Source: Microbulbifer marinus
GTDB taxonomy: Bacteria > Pseudomonadota > Gammaproteobacteria > Pseudomonadales > Cellvibrionaceae
Direction of reading: 5' to 3'
Assembly: GCF_900107725.1 (NCBI RefSeq)
Contig: NZ_FNQO01000001.1
Location: 434,001-498,000, forward strand
DNA: 64,000 bases
The notes beneath the pieces were generated by a model that saw only the letters and a list, made by a program, of their open reading frames with translations, was not told the DNA's origin and did no database searches. Of this stretch, positions 53,781 through 63,727 are shown piece after piece (the first letter of the stretch is position 1; each line of letters begins with the position of its first letter). The translations under genes were made by a program, and so were the position numbers.

Positions 53781-55479
53781 AGTGGCTCCGTTTATTCCGT
53801 TTTTTGTCGCGGCGGCAATCGCCCTCTTTGTTCGCGGCTGGCCGCGCGCACTGTTGATGGTCGCCGTGCCTGTGCTGGGACTCGCGAACCTCTGGCTGCT
53901 TGGTCCCGGAAGTTTCGGCGCCTATTCGGTGCTGGACTTTGATCTGCTGCTGTTCCGCGCTGACCGGCTGAGCCTGCTGTTCGGCTATCTGTTTCATATC
54001 GCCGCACTGATTGCCATCGTCTATTCGCTGCACCTGCGCGATACGATGCAGCAGGTCGCGAGTCTGTTGTATGCCGGCAGCGCGCTGGGCGCTGTGTTTG
54101 CCGGCGACCTGCTGACGCTATTCATCTTCTGGGAACTGCTGGCGCTGACTTCTGTAATGTTGGTGTGGGCGCGTCGCACCGGCCGCGCTTACCTGGCAGG
54201 GCTGCGCTATTTCACGCTGCAGATCCTGTCCGGATTGCTGTTGCTGGGCGGTATTATTTTTTACGCGCAGGCGCACAGCTCGCTGGAATTCGGAAATATC
54301 GGGCTGGAGGACGGCGCTCAGGGTTCGATGGGCCAGTGGATGATCTTCCTCGCCTTCGGCATCAAGTGTGCCTTCCCGTTCTTCCACAACTGGCTGACCG
54401 ACGCCTACCCGGAATCGACGCCTACCGGCACTGTCTTCCTGAGTGCGTTTACCACCAAGGTCGCCGTTTACGCGCTGGCGCGCGCCTATCCGGGTACCGA
54501 GTTGCTGGTCTATATCGGCGCGACCATGGCGTGTTTCCCGATCTTCTATGCGGTGATCGAAAACGACCTGCGTCGCGTGTTGGCCTACAGCCTGATCAAC
54601 CAGCTCGGATTTATGGTGGTGGGTATCGGTATCGGCACCTCACTGGCAATCAACGGTGCGGTGGCGCACGCGTTCAACGATGTGATCTTCAAGGGGCTGC
54701 TGTTTATGTCCATGGGTGCCGTGCTGCAGATGACCGGGCGCATCAACGGCTCTGAGCTGGGCGGCCTCTACAAGACAATGCCGAAGACCACCGTGCTGTG
54801 CATTATCGGCGCCGCCTCGATTTCCGCCTTCCCGCTGTTCAGCGGTTTTGTCAGCAAGTCGATGATCATGAGCGCGGCGATCAAGAACGGCTACGATTGG
54901 GTGTGGCTGATCCTGTTGTTTGCCTCGGCGGGCGTATTCCATCACGCGGGCATCAAGATTCCATACTTCGCCTTCTTCGCCCACGACTCGGGCATTCGCG
55001 CTCAGGAGCCGCCGACCAATATGCTGGTGGCCATGAGTATCGCCGCGGCGCTGTGTCTGGCCGTGGGAATCTATCCGCAGGCACTATATAGCCTGCTGCC
55101 GTTCGAGATGGCGTATTCACCCTACGACCTAACTCACGTACTGACGCAGCTGCAGCTGTTGTTCTTCTCGGCGCTGGCGTTCGTGTGGCTGAACCTGCGG
55201 CGGCTGTATCCGCCGGAGCTGCCGTCGGTGAACCTGGATGTCGAGTGGCTCTACCGGCGCTTGCTGCCGACAGCCGCGCGCAACTTTGTCGCGGGCGTAT
55301 TCCGCCTGGACGAGAGGGCGCGAAGGGGTGCATTGAGGATTATCGAGCGGCTGTTAACGGCGATGACCAGTCACTATAAGCCCGACGGGATCATGGCGCG
55401 AAGCTGGCTGACCGGCAGTATGGTGGCAGGTGTCGTGTTGGTGCTGGGCGTTTACCTACTGCTCGGTTTCAGCCGGTAG
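53773..55479 (+). CDS. Third NuoL/M/N-type antiporter subunit
   Basis: A 568-residue membrane protein starting at ATG 53773, overlapping the small gene's stop by eight bases. It has the channel glutamate (I-F-W-E-L-L-A-L-T-S-V), K-C-A-F-P-F-F-H-N-W-L-T-D-A-Y-P and A-F-N-D-V-I-F-K-G-L-L-F. About 100 extra residues at the C-terminus contain a basic amphipathic region and a final helix, recalling the lateral helix of NuoL. Last gene of the operon. Confidence 0.9.
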   Translation: MFEVAPFIPFFVAAAIALFVRGWPRALLMVAVPVLGLANLWLLGPGSFGAYSVLDFDLLLFRADRLSLLFGYLFHIAALIAIVYSLHLRDTMQQVASLLYAGSALGAVFAGDLLTLFIFWELLALTSVMLVWARRTGRAYLAGLRYFTLQILSGLLLLGGIIFYAQAHSSLEFGNIGLEDGAQGSMGQWMIFLAFGIKCAFPFFHNWLTDAYPESTPTGTVFLSAFTTKVAVYALARAYPGTELLVYIGATMACFPIFYAVIENDLRRVLAYSLINQLGFMVVGIGIGTSLAINGAVAHAFNDVIFKGLLFMSMGAVLQMTGRINGSELGGLYKTMPKTTVLCIIGAASISAFPLFSGFVSKSMIMSAAIKNGYDWVWLILLFASAGVFHHAGIKIPYFAFFAHDSGIRAQEPPTNMLVAMSIAAALCLAVGIYPQALYSLLPFEMAYSPYDLTHVLTQLQLLFFSALAFVWLNLRRLYPPELPSVNLDVEWLYRRLLPTAARNFVAGVFRLDERARRGALRIIERLLTAMTSHYKPDGIMARSWLTGSMVAGVVLVLGVYLLLGFSR

Positions 55480-55496
55480 TCCCGGACAGCCCGGCA

Positions 55497-56153
55497 TCAA
55501 TGGAGCGCTACCGCCTTGTGTTCGTGGCGCAACGTCGGCGAGAAGCGCACCATATCGATCAGTGAATCGATGTAGCGCTCTCCCAGGTCGGCCAGATCAC
55601 CCACCTGCGGATCCAGCAGCCACTCCTGCAGCAGACCGATCAGTGAGCCGTGCAGCATCGGCACTGTCACGCCGATATTCAGATCCGTGGGCAGTTGCCC
55701 CTGCGCGACAGCGGCGCTGACCAGCTGGCGCATACGCTCAATACCCTCCGCGCGCCCCTGCATCAGGCGTTGCTGAATCTCGCCACTCTCGGTAACCAGT
55801 TCGCAGCGGTGAAAGATGATCTCCAGGATCAGCTGCCACTCGCGGTTGCAGGCCACTTCCTGGAACAGCCACAGCCAGCGGGTGCGCAGCACCCCCAGTG
55901 GGTCTTTCTTTTGTTCTGGGCTGGCGGATTCACACAGTTTTTCCCCGGGCAATTGCACCCGTTCCGCGAGCGCGTTGAGCAGGTCCGCCTTGTTGCGGAA
56001 GTGCCCGTAGACGGCGCCGCGGGTGACGCCGGCGAGTTCGGCAACTTCGGTGAGGGAGGGGCGGGCGACACCGTTTTTATGGAATACGGTGATGGCCGCG
56101 TCGAGGATGCGCTCGCGGGTTTCCTGGGCTTCCTCTTTTCTGCGTTTGGCCAT
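55497..56153 (-). CDS. TetR-family repressor of the adjacent efflux pump
   Basis: A 218-residue AcrR/TtgR-type regulator: M-A-K-R-R-K-E-E-A-Q-E-T-R-E-R-I-L-D-A-A start, helix-turn-helix about 35-60 (L-A-G-V-T-R-G-A-V-Y-G-H-F), and the AcrR-like ligand domain. It is divergent from acrAB with a palindrome between them, the usual local repressor arrangement. ATG 56153 matches family starts; 16 more codons are open upstream. Confidence 0.9.
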   Translation of the reverse strand: MAKRRKEEAQETRERILDAAITVFHKNGVARPSLTEVAELAGVTRGAVYGHFRNKADLLNALAERVQLPGEKLCESASPEQKKDPLGVLRTRWLWLFQEVACNREWQLILEIIFHRCELVTESGEIQQRLMQGRAEGIERMRQLVSAAVAQGQLPTDLNIGVTVPMLHGSLIGLLQEWLLDPQVGDLADLGERYIDSLIDMVRFSPTLRHEHKAVALH

Positions 56154-56470
56154 GGCTTTGGGTGCTGCTGTCAGTAAGTCACAAATTGCATTTGGGCCCA
56201 TGTGGCGTGCTTTTTACCGCAGTTCGATTGAACTGTGTCGAATTGCCACCGTTAATGGCGACCAATGATTGGCGGCCTGTCTGCGCAGTGCCGCCGTGGT
56301 GTCCGGGCCGGGTGGGCAGTTTAGTTCATATTCATGCATGAATGAATACTTGATATGGATTCGCGCATGAACATAAAATGCCAGCCTTTGACCGGACTTA
56401 CCTGTCTGATCGTACATTTGATCCTGTTTCTGCGGCTGCGCCCGGATGGCGCGCCGTTATCGAGGTAGTA
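56154..56470. promoter_or_regulatory. Divergent control region of the efflux pump
   Basis: About 315 bases without a gene between the TetR gene and acrA. It contains the palindrome at 56330-56343 and must hold both promoters. Confidence 0.6.
56330..56343. promoter_or_regulatory. Candidate TetR-family operator
   Basis: ATTCATGCATGAAT is a perfect 14-bp palindrome, extended by further TTCAT/ATGAA half-sites on both sides. TTCAT-type half-sites resemble AcrR-family operators. Confidence 0.65.
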
Positions 56471-57676
56471 ATGCTGAACAAGAAAGCGTTCGTCAGTCTG
56501 CTAATCGCATCTGCACTGCTCACCGCCTGTGGCGAGAAGTCTGCGGCGCCGCAACCCTCGGCCGCCCAGGTGACCGTGGTTACGCTCAAGGCGGAACCGG
56601 TGACCCTGACCCGGGAACTGCCGGGCCGCACCGCCCCCTACAAGGTGGCGGAGGTTCGTCCGCAGGTGAACGGTATCGTCAAGCAGCAGCTGTTCCGTGA
56701 GGGCGGCCTGGTCGATGCCAACCAGCCGCTGTACCAGCTGGATGACGCCACTTACCGGGCCGATGTCGACAGCGCCAAAGCCAGCCTGCAGCGAGCCGAG
56801 GCGGCCGCCAATATCGCGCGGCTGAACGCCGCTCGCACCAAGGATCTGGTCAAGACCGGCGCCGTCAGCAAGCAGGACAATGACAGCGCCCAGGCGAGCC
56901 TGCAGCAGGCCAGGGCGGATGTGGCCGCGGCCAGGGCAGCGCTGCAGCGCGCGCAGATTCAGCTGGATTACGCTCGGATCACCGCGCCGATCGGCGGCCG
57001 TATCGGCAAATCTACCGTGACCCAGGGTGCGCTGGTGACCGCGAATCAGTCTTCCGCCCTGGCCACGGTGCAGCAACTGGATCCGATCTATGTCGATCTG
57101 ACGCAATCTACCGCCGAAATCCTGCGCCTGCGCAAGGCGCTGGATGCCGGCACCCTCGAGCAGACCGCCGACCTGCCGGTAACCATTCTGCTGGAAGACG
57201 GCACGCCCTATGAGCATCAGGGCAAGCTGGAATTTGCCGAAGCCAGCGTCGACCCGACCACCGGCAGCGTGCTGCTGCGCGTGGTCGTACCTAACCCGGA
57301 CAATATGCTGTTGCCGGGCATGTATGTGCGTGCGGAGATCGGTCGCGGCATCCGTGCCAATGCGATTCTGGTACCGCAGCAGGGCATTGCGCGCGATCCC
57401 AAAGGCAATACCTCGGCAATGGTCGTGACCGATGAGGGGGTTGTAGCCCGGCGCTCGGTGCAGGTCAGCCGTACCATCGGCAGCAAGTGGCTGGTGGAGG
57501 AGGGACTTCACGCGGGCGACAAAGTCGTGATTGCCGGCCTGCAGAAGATACGCCCGGGTGCGCCGGTACAGGCCAGCGAAGCAGAAGCCGAGCAGGTACC
57601 GGCGGCTGGTGAGGCCACCACTGCCAGCAAAGAAAAAGCCGCAGAAGTGAAAGCGCCTGCCGCGCACGAGTCGTAA
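56471..57676 (+). CDS. acrA: RND efflux periplasmic adaptor
   Basis: A 401-residue lipoprotein (lipobox L-L-T-A-C, Cys near residue 18) that bridges the AcrB pump to an outer-membrane channel. Residues resemble AcrA/MexA throughout: E-L-P-G-R-T, V-R-P-Q-V-N-G-I-V, Y-Q-L-D-D-A-T-Y, a coiled-coil hairpin (about 100-160), P-I-G-G-R-I-G-K-S, Q-Q-L-D-P-I-Y-V-D. ATG 56471 begins the signal peptide. It is followed 12 bases later by acrB; no outer-membrane channel gene is adjacent. Confidence 0.93.
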   Translation: MLNKKAFVSLLIASALLTACGEKSAAPQPSAAQVTVVTLKAEPVTLTRELPGRTAPYKVAEVRPQVNGIVKQQLFREGGLVDANQPLYQLDDATYRADVDSAKASLQRAEAAANIARLNAARTKDLVKTGAVSKQDNDSAQASLQQARADVAAARAALQRAQIQLDYARITAPIGGRIGKSTVTQGALVTANQSSALATVQQLDPIYVDLTQSTAEILRLRKALDAGTLEQTADLPVTILLEDGTPYEHQGKLEFAEASVDPTTGSVLLRVVVPNPDNMLLPGMYVRAEIGRGIRANAILVPQQGIARDPKGNTSAMVVTDEGVVARRSVQVSRTIGSKWLVEEGLHAGDKVVIAGLQKIRPGAPVQASEAEAEQVPAAGEATTASKEKAAEVKAPAAHES

Positions 57677-57688
57677 GGGAGTCCGGCA

Positions 57689-60600
57689 ATGGCAAGTTTC
57701 TTTATCAATCGCCCGATTTTCGCCTGGGTATTGGCGATCATCACCATGCTCGGTGGCGGCCTGGCGATCACCCAGCTGGCGGTGGAGCGTTACCCGAATA
57801 TTGCACCGCCCTCGGTGAACATTTCCGCAAACTATCCGGGCGCATCCGCGAAAGTGGTCGAGGACTCGGTGACGCAGATCATCGAGCAGAGCATGAAAGG
57901 CCTGGACGGCCTGCTGTACATGTCCGCCACCAGCCAGTCGAACGGCGGCGCATCCATTTCGCTGACTTTCGAAAACGGCACCGATCCGGATACCGCGCAG
58001 GTACAGGTGCAGAACAAGCTGCAACTGGCGATGCCGCTGCTGCCGCAGGAGGTGCAGCGACAGGGCGTGAATGTCAGTAAGTCCCGCAGTGGCTTCCTGA
58101 TGGTGGCCGGCTTCGTGTCTGAAGACGGCAGCATGAGCCGCAACGACATTGCCGACTACATCAACTCGAGCCTGGTGGACCCGATCAGCCGCGTGCCCGG
58201 TGTCGGCAGTCTGCAGGTGTTCGGCTCCAAATACGCGATGCGTATCTGGCTCGATCCGAACAAGCTGGAAACCTACAAGCTGACGCCCGGCGACGTGACT
58301 GCGGCTGTGCGCGCGCAAAACGCGCAGGTGGCGGTGGGCAGTCTCGGCGGGGCGCCGGCGGTGCCGGGTCAGCAGTTGAACGCGGCCATCACATCCCAGG
58401 AGCGCCTGCAGACGCCGGAGCAGTTCCGCGATATCGTCATCCGCGCCAACGAGGACGGTTCGGTGCTGCGTCTCGGTGACATCGCCCGTGTCGAGCTCGG
58501 TGCGGAGAACTACGAATTTATTTCCCGCTACAATCGCCAGCCGGCCACCGGTATCGCCATCAGCCTGGCCACCGGTGCCAACGCGCTGGAAACCGCGGCC
58601 GCGGTAAAGGCGAGGCTGAAGGAGCTGGAAGCCTTTTTCCCGCCGGGCCTGAAGGCGGTTGTACCCTTCGATACCACACCGTTTGTCGAGGTTTCGATCA
58701 AGGGGGTGATTCAGACCCTGGTCGAGGCGGTGATCCTGGTATTCCTGGTGATGTACCTGTTCCTGCAGAACTTCCGCGCCACGCTGATCCCCACGATTGC
58801 CGTGCCGGTGGTGCTGCTCGGTACCTTCGGCGTGCTGGCCGCACTCGGTTTCTCCATCAATATGCTGACGATGTTTGCGATGGTGCTCGCGATCGGCCTG
58901 CTGGTGGATGACGCCATCGTCGTGGTGGAGAACGTCGAGCGGGTCATGAGCGAAGAGGGACTATCGCCGAAGGAAGCCACGAAGAAATCCATGAAGCAGA
59001 TTACCGGCGCGCTGGTCGGTATCGGTGTGGTGTTGTCGGCGGTATTCGTGCCGATGGCGTTTATGAGTGGTGCTACCGGGGTGATCTACCGGCAATTCTC
59101 CGCCACGATTGTCGCCGCGATGGCGCTGTCGGTACTGGTGGCGATTGTGCTGACTCCGGCGCTGTGCGCGACGGTTCTGAAGCCGCTGAAGAAAGGCGAG
59201 CATCACGGCCAGAAGGGTTTCTTCGGCTGGTTCAACCGCAATTTCGAGCGCGGCAGCAACAAGTACCAGGGCGGCGTGCGCGGCATTCTCGCACGCGGTG
59301 GCCGCTTTATGGCGATCTTCGTCGGCCTGTCGCTGGTGATGGCGGTGCTGTTTGTGCGCCTGCCCAGTTCCTTCCTGCCGCAGGAAGACCAGGGCGTATT
59401 GTTCTCGATGATTCAGGCTCCGGTAGGTGCAACCCAGGAGCGCACGATGGAATCGATCTACAAGGTCGAGGACCATTTCCTGAACAACGAACCGGATACC
59501 GTGGAGTCGGTGTTCTCGGTACAGGGCTTCAGTTTTGCCGGTAGCGGCCAGAACAACGGCATCGCGTTTATCAAGCTGAAAGACTGGGACGAACGCGAAG
59601 AGGCATCCGAGGGCGCCGGTCCCGTGGCGATGCGCGGCATGGGGGCACTGATGCGGATCAAGGATGCGATCGCCTATGCCTTCTCGCCGCCGGCACTGCC
59701 GGAGCTGGGTACCTCGGGTGGTTTCAACTTCTACCTGAAGGACAATGCCAACCTCGGTCACGAAGCGTTGACCGCGGCCCGCAACCAGTTTCTCGGCATG
59801 GCCGGGCAGAGCAAGTTGCTGGCTAACGTGCGCCCCAACGGCCAGGAGGACACACCGCAGTTCCGCGTGAACATCGACACCGCCAAGGCGGCCGCACTGG
59901 GACTGTCCATTGCCGATATCAATGCGACCCTGAGCGCGGCCTGGGGCGGTTCCTATATCGATGACTTTATCGATCGCGGCCGCGTCAAGCGTGTGTACAT
60001 GCAGTCCGATGCACCTTTCCGCATGGTGCCGGAGGACTTCCAGCGCTGGTCGGTGCGCAACAGCAAGGGCGAAATGGTGCCGCTGTCTTCCTTCGCCAGC
60101 TTCGGTTGGGAGTACGGCTCGCCGCGCCTGGAGCGCTACAACGGCGTGCCGGCGATGCAGGTCAACGGCGAAGCGGCGGCGGGCGTCAGCTCAGGCGAAG
60201 CCATGGCGGAAGTGGAAAACCTGGTGGCACAGCTGCCGGCCGGAATCGGCATGGAGTGGAGCGGCCTGTCCTATCAGGAGCGCGCCGCCGGTGCACAGAC
60301 GCCACTGCTGTATACGCTGTCACTGCTGATTGTGTTCCTGTGCCTGGCGGCACTCTACGAGAGCTGGACGGTACCGACCGCGGTACTGCTGATGGCGCCG
60401 CTGGGGATTCTCGGTGCGGTACTGGCGAACACCATGCGCGGCATGGAGCGGGATATTTACTTCCAGGTGGCCATGCTGACCACCGTGGGGCTGACCAGTA
60501 AAAACGCGATTCTGATTGTCGAGTTCGCCAAGCAGAATCTGGAGAGCGGCATGGAGCTGATCGAGGCCACCATGCGCGCCGTGCGCGACCGGCTGCGCCC

Positions 60601-60865
60601 GATCCTGATGACGTCGCTGGCATTCGGTCTCGGCGTGCTGCCGCTGGCGATTGCCTCCGGCGCCGGCTCCGGGGCCCAGCGGGCCATCGGTACCGGGGTG
60701 CTCGGCGGCATGCTGGTGGGAACGCTGCTGGGGATTTTCTTTATTCCGCTGTTCTTTGTCGTAGTACAGAAGCTGTTTGGAGGCAAAAGAGCGGCTGCCA
60801 CCGCGACTATTACCAGCGAACCCGGAGACGCTCGACGAGAAGCGGAAACAGCGGAAGCGCTGTAA
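57689..60865 (+). CDS. acrB: RND multidrug efflux transporter (HAE1 family)
   Basis: A 1058-residue trimeric drug/proton antiporter, twelve helices and two large periplasmic loops. [11 protein letters not shown] at the N-terminus, the proton-relay Asp pair in [12 protein letters not shown], and [16 protein letters not shown] are AcrB/MexB hallmarks. Works with the adaptor upstream and probably a TolC-type channel encoded elsewhere. Confidence 0.96.
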   Translation: MASFFINRPIFAWVLAIITMLGGGLAITQLAVERYPNIAPPSVNISANYPGASAKVVEDSVTQIIEQSMKGLDGLLYMSATSQSNGGASISLTFENGTDPDTAQVQVQNKLQLAMPLLPQEVQRQGVNVSKSRSGFLMVAGFVSEDGSMSRNDIADYINSSLVDPISRVPGVGSLQVFGSKYAMRIWLDPNKLETYKLTPGDVTAAVRAQNAQVAVGSLGGAPAVPGQQLNAAITSQERLQTPEQFRDIVIRANEDGSVLRLGDIARVELGAENYEFISRYNRQPATGIAISLATGANALETAAAVKARLKELEAFFPPGLKAVVPFDTTPFVEVSIKGVIQTLVEAVILVFLVMYLFLQNFRATLIPTIAVPVVLLGTFGVLAALGFSINMLTMFAMVLAIGLLVDDAIVVVENVERVMSEEGLSPKEATKKSMKQITGALVGIGVVLSAVFVPMAFMSGATGVIYRQFSATIVAAMALSVLVAIVLTPALCATVLKPLKKGEHHGQKGFFGWFNRNFERGSNKYQGGVRGILARGGRFMAIFVGLSLVMAVLFVRLPSSFLPQEDQGVLFSMIQAPVGATQERTMESIYKVEDHFLNNEPDTVESVFSVQGFSFAGSGQNNGIAFIKLKDWDEREEASEGAGPVAMRGMGALMRIKDAIAYAFSPPALPELGTSGGFNFYLKDNANLGHEALTAARNQFLGMAGQSKLLANVRPNGQEDTPQFRVNIDTAKAAALGLSIADINATLSAAWGGSYIDDFIDRGRVKRVYMQSDAPFRMVPEDFQRWSVRNSKGEMVPLSSFASFGWEYGSPRLERYNGVPAMQVNGEAAAGVSSGEAMAEVENLVAQLPAGIGMEWSGLSYQERAAGAQTPLLYTLSLLIVFLCLAALYESWTVPTAVLLMAPLGILGAVLANTMRGMERDIYFQVAMLTTVGLTSKNAILIVEFAKQNLESGMELIEATMRAVRDRLRPILMTSLAFGLGVLPLAIASGAGSGAQRAIGTGVLGGMLVGTLLGIFFIPLFFVVVQKLFGGKRAAATATITSEPGDARREAETAEAL

Positions 60866-60878
60866 CCAACGCAAAAAC

Positions 60879-60904
60879 AAAACGCCGGCAAATGCCGGCG
60901 TTTT
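60879..60904. terminator. Bidirectional rho-independent terminator
   Basis: AAAACGCCGGCA-AA-TGCCGGCGTTTT: A-run, perfect GC-rich stem and T-run in both directions. It ends acrAB on the plus strand and can end the aldehyde dehydrogenase transcript on the minus strand. Confidence 0.9.
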
Positions 60905-61028
60905 CCGTTATGGCAACGGACCCAAGCCACAACTGTGGCCCTGACCATTTCGGGTGGGCAGGGCGTGCGTCAATCTCGAGCCCGGTGGACAGGCCCGGTT
61001 TCCCGGCACTGTCCGGATCGCTGCGGGT

Positions 61029-62537
61029 TTAGAGTTGCATAATCACCGATTTGGTTTCGAGGAAGTGTTCCAGCTGCTCCTTGCCCATATCCTTGCCGAC
61101 ACCCGACTGTTTGTAGCCGCCGAAGGGCAGGGCCACATCGATGGCGTCGTGGGTGTTGACGGATATTGACCCGCTTTCCAGCGCCCTGACCACTCGCATG
61201 GCGCGGCTCAGATCCTGGGTGAATACCGAGCCTGCCAGGCCATAGATGTTGTCGTTGGCCAGGCGAATCGCTTCCTCTTCGGTCTCGAACGGTATCACCA
61301 CCAGCACCGGACCGAAGATTTCTTCCTGTACGATACGCATGGTGTTGGTGCAGTCGGCAAACAGCGTCGGCTGCACGAAGTAGCCTTCGCGATCCACCGG
61401 CTTGCCGCCGTAAACCAGGCGGGCGCCTTCGTCCTGACCTATCTGGATGTAATTCAGAACGGAATCCAGCTGGCCTTTGGAAATCTGTGGCCCCTGGGTG
61501 GTGGCCGGATCCAGCGGGTCGCCGATTACCGTTTGTTGCAGGGCCGCCGTCAGGGCGTTCAGGGTGTCCTCGTAAATATCCTTATGGACATAGAGACGGG
61601 AACCAGCCGAGCATACCTGGCCGGAATTGAAGAATACCGATTGCTGGGTGCCGGCGACGATGTCGTCAATATTGGCATCTTCAAATGCCACCATCGGTGA
61701 TTTGCCGCCCAGCTCCAGGGTCAGGTGCGTCATGTTTTCCAGTGCGGCCTTGCCGACGAGCTTGCCCACCGGTGTAGAACCGGTGAAGCTGATTTTGTTG
61801 ATACCGGGGTGGCCCGCCAGATGATTGCCGATGACGGAACCCTTGCCGGTGACGATATTCACCACACCGTCCGGCAGCCCCGCCTCCTTCCAGATCTTCA
61901 TCAGGTAGAGCATGCTCATCGGTGTGATTTCGGCCGGCTTCAGCACCACGGTACAGCCGACGGTCAATGGTGCGGCAAGCTTCCACATGGACATATTTAG
62001 CGGCCAGTTCCAAGGCACAATAGCGCCGACAACGCCGACGGGCTCTTTCAGCGTAAAGCCGAAGCTGTCCCCGGGCCAGGAGATGTCGCGGGTATTGCCT
62101 TCAATCTTGGTCGCCCAACCAGCCATATAGCGCAGGAAATCGATGGATCCCTGAATATCCACGGGCATACAGCCGCTGATGGCTTTGCCGGCATCGATAG
62201 ATTCCAGTTCGGCCAGTGTCTGGGCGTGTTCTTCCATGGCGTCAGCCAGCTTCATCAGCAGGTGCTGGCGCTCAATGGGTTTCATCTCTGCCCAGGGGCC
62301 GCCGCGGAAAGCAAGCTTGGCCGCGTCCACGGCGCGGTCAACATCAGCGGTTGTCGCCGAAGGGACGGTAATTACCGGCGCGCCGGTGGAGGGATCCTCA
62401 ACCGTTGAAACAGCGCCGTCCTCTGCATCTATAAACTCGCCGTTTACAAACATCTTCTGGTGGCCGGTCTCAATAAATTCCCGGGTCTTTTGAGTGACCT
62501 GATACCTGTCCAGCGTTGCTTGCAATATTTCGTTCAT
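61029..62537 (-). CDS. NAD(P)-dependent aldehyde dehydrogenase (KauB/PuuC-like)
   Basis: A 502-residue aldehyde dehydrogenase with N177 (V-P-W-N-W-P), E275 (L-E-L-G-G-K-S) and nucleophile C309 (N-S-G-Q-V-C-S-A-G). The style is that of broad amino-aldehyde dehydrogenases. The neighbouring ureohydrolase suggests 4-guanidinobutyraldehyde or aminobutyraldehyde as substrate; this is inference from context. Probably controlled by the IclR protein encoded upstream. Confidence 0.88.
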   Translation of the reverse strand: MNEILQATLDRYQVTQKTREFIETGHQKMFVNGEFIDAEDGAVSTVEDPSTGAPVITVPSATTADVDRAVDAAKLAFRGGPWAEMKPIERQHLLMKLADAMEEHAQTLAELESIDAGKAISGCMPVDIQGSIDFLRYMAGWATKIEGNTRDISWPGDSFGFTLKEPVGVVGAIVPWNWPLNMSMWKLAAPLTVGCTVVLKPAEITPMSMLYLMKIWKEAGLPDGVVNIVTGKGSVIGNHLAGHPGINKISFTGSTPVGKLVGKAALENMTHLTLELGGKSPMVAFEDANIDDIVAGTQQSVFFNSGQVCSAGSRLYVHKDIYEDTLNALTAALQQTVIGDPLDPATTQGPQISKGQLDSVLNYIQIGQDEGARLVYGGKPVDREGYFVQPTLFADCTNTMRIVQEEIFGPVLVVIPFETEEEAIRLANDNIYGLAGSVFTQDLSRAMRVVRALESGSISVNTHDAIDVALPFGGYKQSGVGKDMGKEQLEHFLETKSVIMQL

Positions 62538-62651
62538 CGATTTTATCCTCCCGGGAATTTATAGCTTTTGATTTCGCCTGCTTTCGCAACGATATCGTGG
62601 TTGTTTCGTGACTAAATCCCACAGGTTCTATCTGAGGGGTTCGTCAAGTCG

Positions 62652-62688
62652 GTTAGTTTTTTTGCTATTAACATTTAGAAAAACTAAC
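62652..62688. promoter_or_regulatory. Long inverted repeat upstream of the aldehyde dehydrogenase
   Basis: GTTAGTTTTT (62652-62661) and AAAAACTAAC (62679-62688) are perfect 10-bp arms around 17 bases. Nearby TTAACCGG occurs twice (62711, 62732). The space between the dehydrogenase and the IclR gene has no other content, so these are candidate IclR sites. Confidence 0.5.
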
Positions 62689-62790
62689 TGATGAATTTTC
62701 CTGTCGCATTTTAACCGGTGCTTTCCCTCGGTTAACCGGTTATGCGTCAACCAGTCCGTTGTGTCCGCTGCGAGAATATAGCGCAGAAAC

Positions 62791-63576
62791 TCATTCGAAA
62801 CGATAACTCAACGGATTGCTCGTCAGTGTCTGACTGATTTCATTGGCACCCTGGCGCAACAGGCGCGCGACCTCCGGGATTTTCATGCGGGATAGCAAAC
62901 GCTCTTTAACGCATACCACGGCAAGGCTGTAGATGACGCCGGCGTTGTCGGAGTGAATCGGTACGCTCATGGCGAACACATTCTCATCGAGTTCATCGTC
63001 GATCAGCGCGTAGCCCTGTTTTTTAACCTTGTCGAATTCTTCCTCTAGCGCCTTTCTGTCGGTAATAGTATTGGGACGAAATTGCTCCAGCTCATTGGAA
63101 CCGAGCATTTCCTTTTGTACGGCTGGTTCCTGGTAGGCGCAAAGAACTTTGCCCGACGCAGAGGCGTGCACCGGGAAAAAATCGCCGGGCATGATAACGG
63201 TGCGCGCCTTTTCCGAGTGGGGAAACTCGGCGCAGACGGGACGGATCGTCAAACCCGTCAGCGAGTTGAAATAGACCACTTCATCAAACTGATCACACAG
63301 GTGGCGCAGCGTGGGCCTGACCAGTTCGACCAGATTCCTGGTGGCAACTGAGCTGTGGTACTGGCGCAGGAAGCGGCGCCCCAAACGATAGCGCCCGTGG
63401 CGACCGCCGCCCTGCAGGTATTCCTCATCCACCAGATTTTTTACGAGTCTGTATATCGAAGAGATGGGGATATCCAGCTGTTCCACCATTTCCGCCATGG
63501 TGGCGCCGGACGGGTGGGCGGAAACCACATCCATAATCCGCAGCATGCGGCTGAAGGGCTTGTCACTATTGGTCAT
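62791..63576 (-). CDS. IclR-family transcriptional regulator
   Basis: A 261-residue regulator with an N-terminal winged helix (about 8-70: M-A-E-M-V-E-Q-L-D-I-P-I-S-S-I-Y-R-L-V) and a C-terminal IclR effector domain (H-A-S-A-S-G-K-V-L-C-A, G-Y-A-L-I-D-D-E, S-V-P-I-H). It sits between the aldehyde dehydrogenase and a divergent ureohydrolase and probably controls both. Confidence 0.9.
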   Translation of the reverse strand: MTNSDKPFSRMLRIMDVVSAHPSGATMAEMVEQLDIPISSIYRLVKNLVDEEYLQGGGRHGRYRLGRRFLRQYHSSVATRNLVELVRPTLRHLCDQFDEVVYFNSLTGLTIRPVCAEFPHSEKARTVIMPGDFFPVHASASGKVLCAYQEPAVQKEMLGSNELEQFRPNTITDRKALEEEFDKVKKQGYALIDDELDENVFAMSVPIHSDNAGVIYSLAVVCVKERLLSRMKIPEVARLLRQGANEISQTLTSNPLSYRFE

Positions 63577-63727
63577 TCCATACTCTCAATAAATGGAAGT
63601 TGTGTCCGCAGAAAGAGGGATAAGGATTGTCTGCAATAGCTAAATCTATATCTTTACTGGCCATATCTGCAGTCTATTGCACGTTTATAGCATTATCAAT
63701 ATTCAAGAATTAGTTGAGGATGAGCTG

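Noticed and set aside
56501..58318. A 605-codon minus-strand open frame across acrA and acrB
   Set aside because: It crosses two real genes on the other strand and has a shadow-like composition; AcrA and AcrB motifs are unambiguous.
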